From Cyanobium sp. CH-040 (GTDB taxonomy: Bacteria; Cyanobacteriota; Cyanobacteriia; PCC-6307; Cyanobiaceae), in assembly GCF_024346135.1 (NCBI RefSeq), contig NZ_JAGQCJ010000008.1:62001-126000 (forward strand): a stretch of DNA of 64,000 bases. Reading direction: 5' to 3'. Shown in pieces: positions 63,058-64,000 of the stretch. Each line of letters starts with the position of its first letter. Position 1 is the stretch's first letter. Made by a program: the position numbers and the translations under genes. Below the pieces are notes generated by a model. It saw nothing but the letters and a program-made list of their open reading frames with translations. It was not told the DNA's origin and did no database searches.

Positions 63058-64000
63058 TCAGCGCAGGCAGGCCATCGGATGGCGGGTGGCCACGCCCAGG
63101 GCGCGGGCGACGCCGGGGTGACAGACCGCGCCATCGGCCGTGTTGAGCCCGGAGAGCAGCTCGGGGCGGTCGGTGACGGCCTCGGCCAGCCCTCGCCCCG
63201 CCATCACCATGATGTAGGGGAGGGTGACGCTGACCAGCGCTTCGGTGGAGGTGAAGGGCACGGCGCCGGGCATGTTGCCCACGGCGTAGTGCTGCACTCC
63301 GTGCAGCGTGTGCACCGGATCGGTGTGGGTGGTTTCGCGGCTGGTGGCGATGCAGCCGCCCTGGTCGATGGCGACATCCACGATCACCGAGCCGGGCTTC
63401 ATCCGCCGCACCAGTTCCTCGTCCACCAGGGTGGGCGCACGGCCGCCCGGGGTGAGCACCGCACCCACCACCAGGTCGGCGGCCGGCACCAGCCGCTCCA
63501 CCAGGCTGCGGCTGCTCACCAGGCTCACGAGCCGGCCGCGGCGTTCCGCCTCCCGCTCCCGCAGCCGCTGGGGCGAGCGGTCCAGGAGGAACACCTCCGC
63601 GTCCATGGCGGCCGCGATCCGGGCCGCGTTCCAGCCCACGGTGCCGGCGCCGAGCACCACCACGCGCGCCGGCCGCACGCCGGTGCAGCCCCCGATCAGC
63701 ACCCCACGGCCGCCATGGGGCCGCTCCAGCAGGTGCGCCCCCACCTGGGCCGCCAGCCGACCGGCGATCTCGCTCATCGGAGCCAGCAGCGGCAGGCTGC
63801 CGTCCTCGAGCTGCACGGTCTCGTAGGCGACGGCGGTGGTGCCGGCCTCCAGCAGGGCCCGGCCCACGTCGGGGTAGGCCGCCAGATGCAGGTAGGTGAA
63901 CAGCACCAGGTCGGGCCGCAGGTAGGTGAACTCCTCCGGCTGGGGTTCCTTCACCTTCACCACCAGGTGGGCGGCCCAGGCCTCCTCGCGGCTCACCAGC
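63058..64000 (-). CDS. ald: Alanine dehydrogenase, N-terminus outside the window
   Basis: About 314 residues are seen out of roughly 370; the frame is open at the right edge, so the N-terminus (about 55 residues) is missing. AAHLVVKVKEPQPEEFTYLR, GVLIGGCTGVRPARVVVLGAG, with GAGTVGWNAARI as NAD-binding Rossmann motif, and MKPGSVIVDVAIDQGG are all family signatures. NMPGAVPFTST follows, with residues near the active site. It reversibly converts L-alanine to pyruvate and ammonia, linking carbon and nitrogen metabolism. The stop is followed by rlmH. Confidence 0.95.
   Translation of the reverse strand, partial: LVSREEAWAAHLVVKVKEPQPEEFTYLRPDLVLFTYLHLAAYPDVGRALLEAGTTAVAYETVQLEDGSLPLLAPMSEIAGRLAAQVGAHLLERPHGGRGVLIGGCTGVRPARVVVLGAGTVGWNAARIAAAMDAEVFLLDRSPQRLREREAERRGRLVSLVSSRSLVERLVPAADLVVGAVLTPGGRAPTLVDEELVRRMKPGSVIVDVAIDQGGCIATSRETTHTDPVHTLHGVQHYAVGNMPGAVPFTSTEALVSVTLPYIMVMAGRGLAEAVTDRPELLSGLNTADGAVCHPGVARALGVATRHPMACLR

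Overview
The window comes from a high-GC picocyanobacterium of the Synechococcus/Cyanobium type. Evidence: allophycocyanin core genes (apcE, apcA, apcB, apcC), a cyanobacterial atp operon with separate b and b' subunits, a plant-type ferredoxin, PII with a cyanobacterial T-loop, Ccs1/CcdA cytochrome c maturation, and the cyanobacterial palindrome GCGATCGC (for example at 10890, 13794, 17695, 26886, 37390, 37896 and 42413). I saw no rRNA, tRNA or CRISPR array and no intact transposase.

Bases 1 to about 38,850 form one large surface-polysaccharide island. Its left part (1-12,260) holds large multidomain glycosyltransferases, an asparagine-synthase-like protein and two related coiled-coil proteins of unknown role. 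At 12,460-16,199 a compact operon makes a CDP-activated deoxysugar: glucose-1-phosphate cytidylyltransferase, CDP-glucose 4,6-dehydratase, a cupin epimerase and a sugar C-methyltransferase. From 16,220 to 30,648 a long minus-strand series carries two tandem GT61/DUF563 paralogues, a GT2 enzyme, two sulfotransferases of different families, a COG5610 HAD protein, a four-part CBS-NeuB-SAF-TIM barrel fusion, three tandem putative glycosyltransferases, NeuA and a small PqqD-like protein. This suggests a sulfated glycan containing a nonulosonic (sialic-acid-like) sugar.

From 30,713 to 38,854 lie KpsC, a KpsS fused to an acyltransferase-like domain, an overlapping operon of KAS-II, acyl carrier protein and an OlsB-like N-acyltransferase, and a Wza-type export protein. 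KpsC and KpsS build the poly-Kdo linker on a (lyso)phosphatidylglycerol anchor in other bacteria, so this arrangement looks like a dedicated lipid-anchor module for the capsule. It is the most interesting system I see here.

The right part is mostly housekeeping: purB, a palindrome-rich spacer, tlyA, glnB and queF around an NtcA-like box, ccs1-ccdA, ftsW, the apc genes, a methyltransferase, the atp operon (atp1-B-E-F2-F-H-A-G), a long IS200/IS605-like palindrome, a 2OG oxygenase-like protein, a ferredoxin-DUF3326 operon, a CPA2 antiporter, rlmH and a truncated ald at the right edge. Gene overlaps of 1-4 bp (ATGA, GTGA, TTGA, TGATG) are very common and decided many of the start codons given below.
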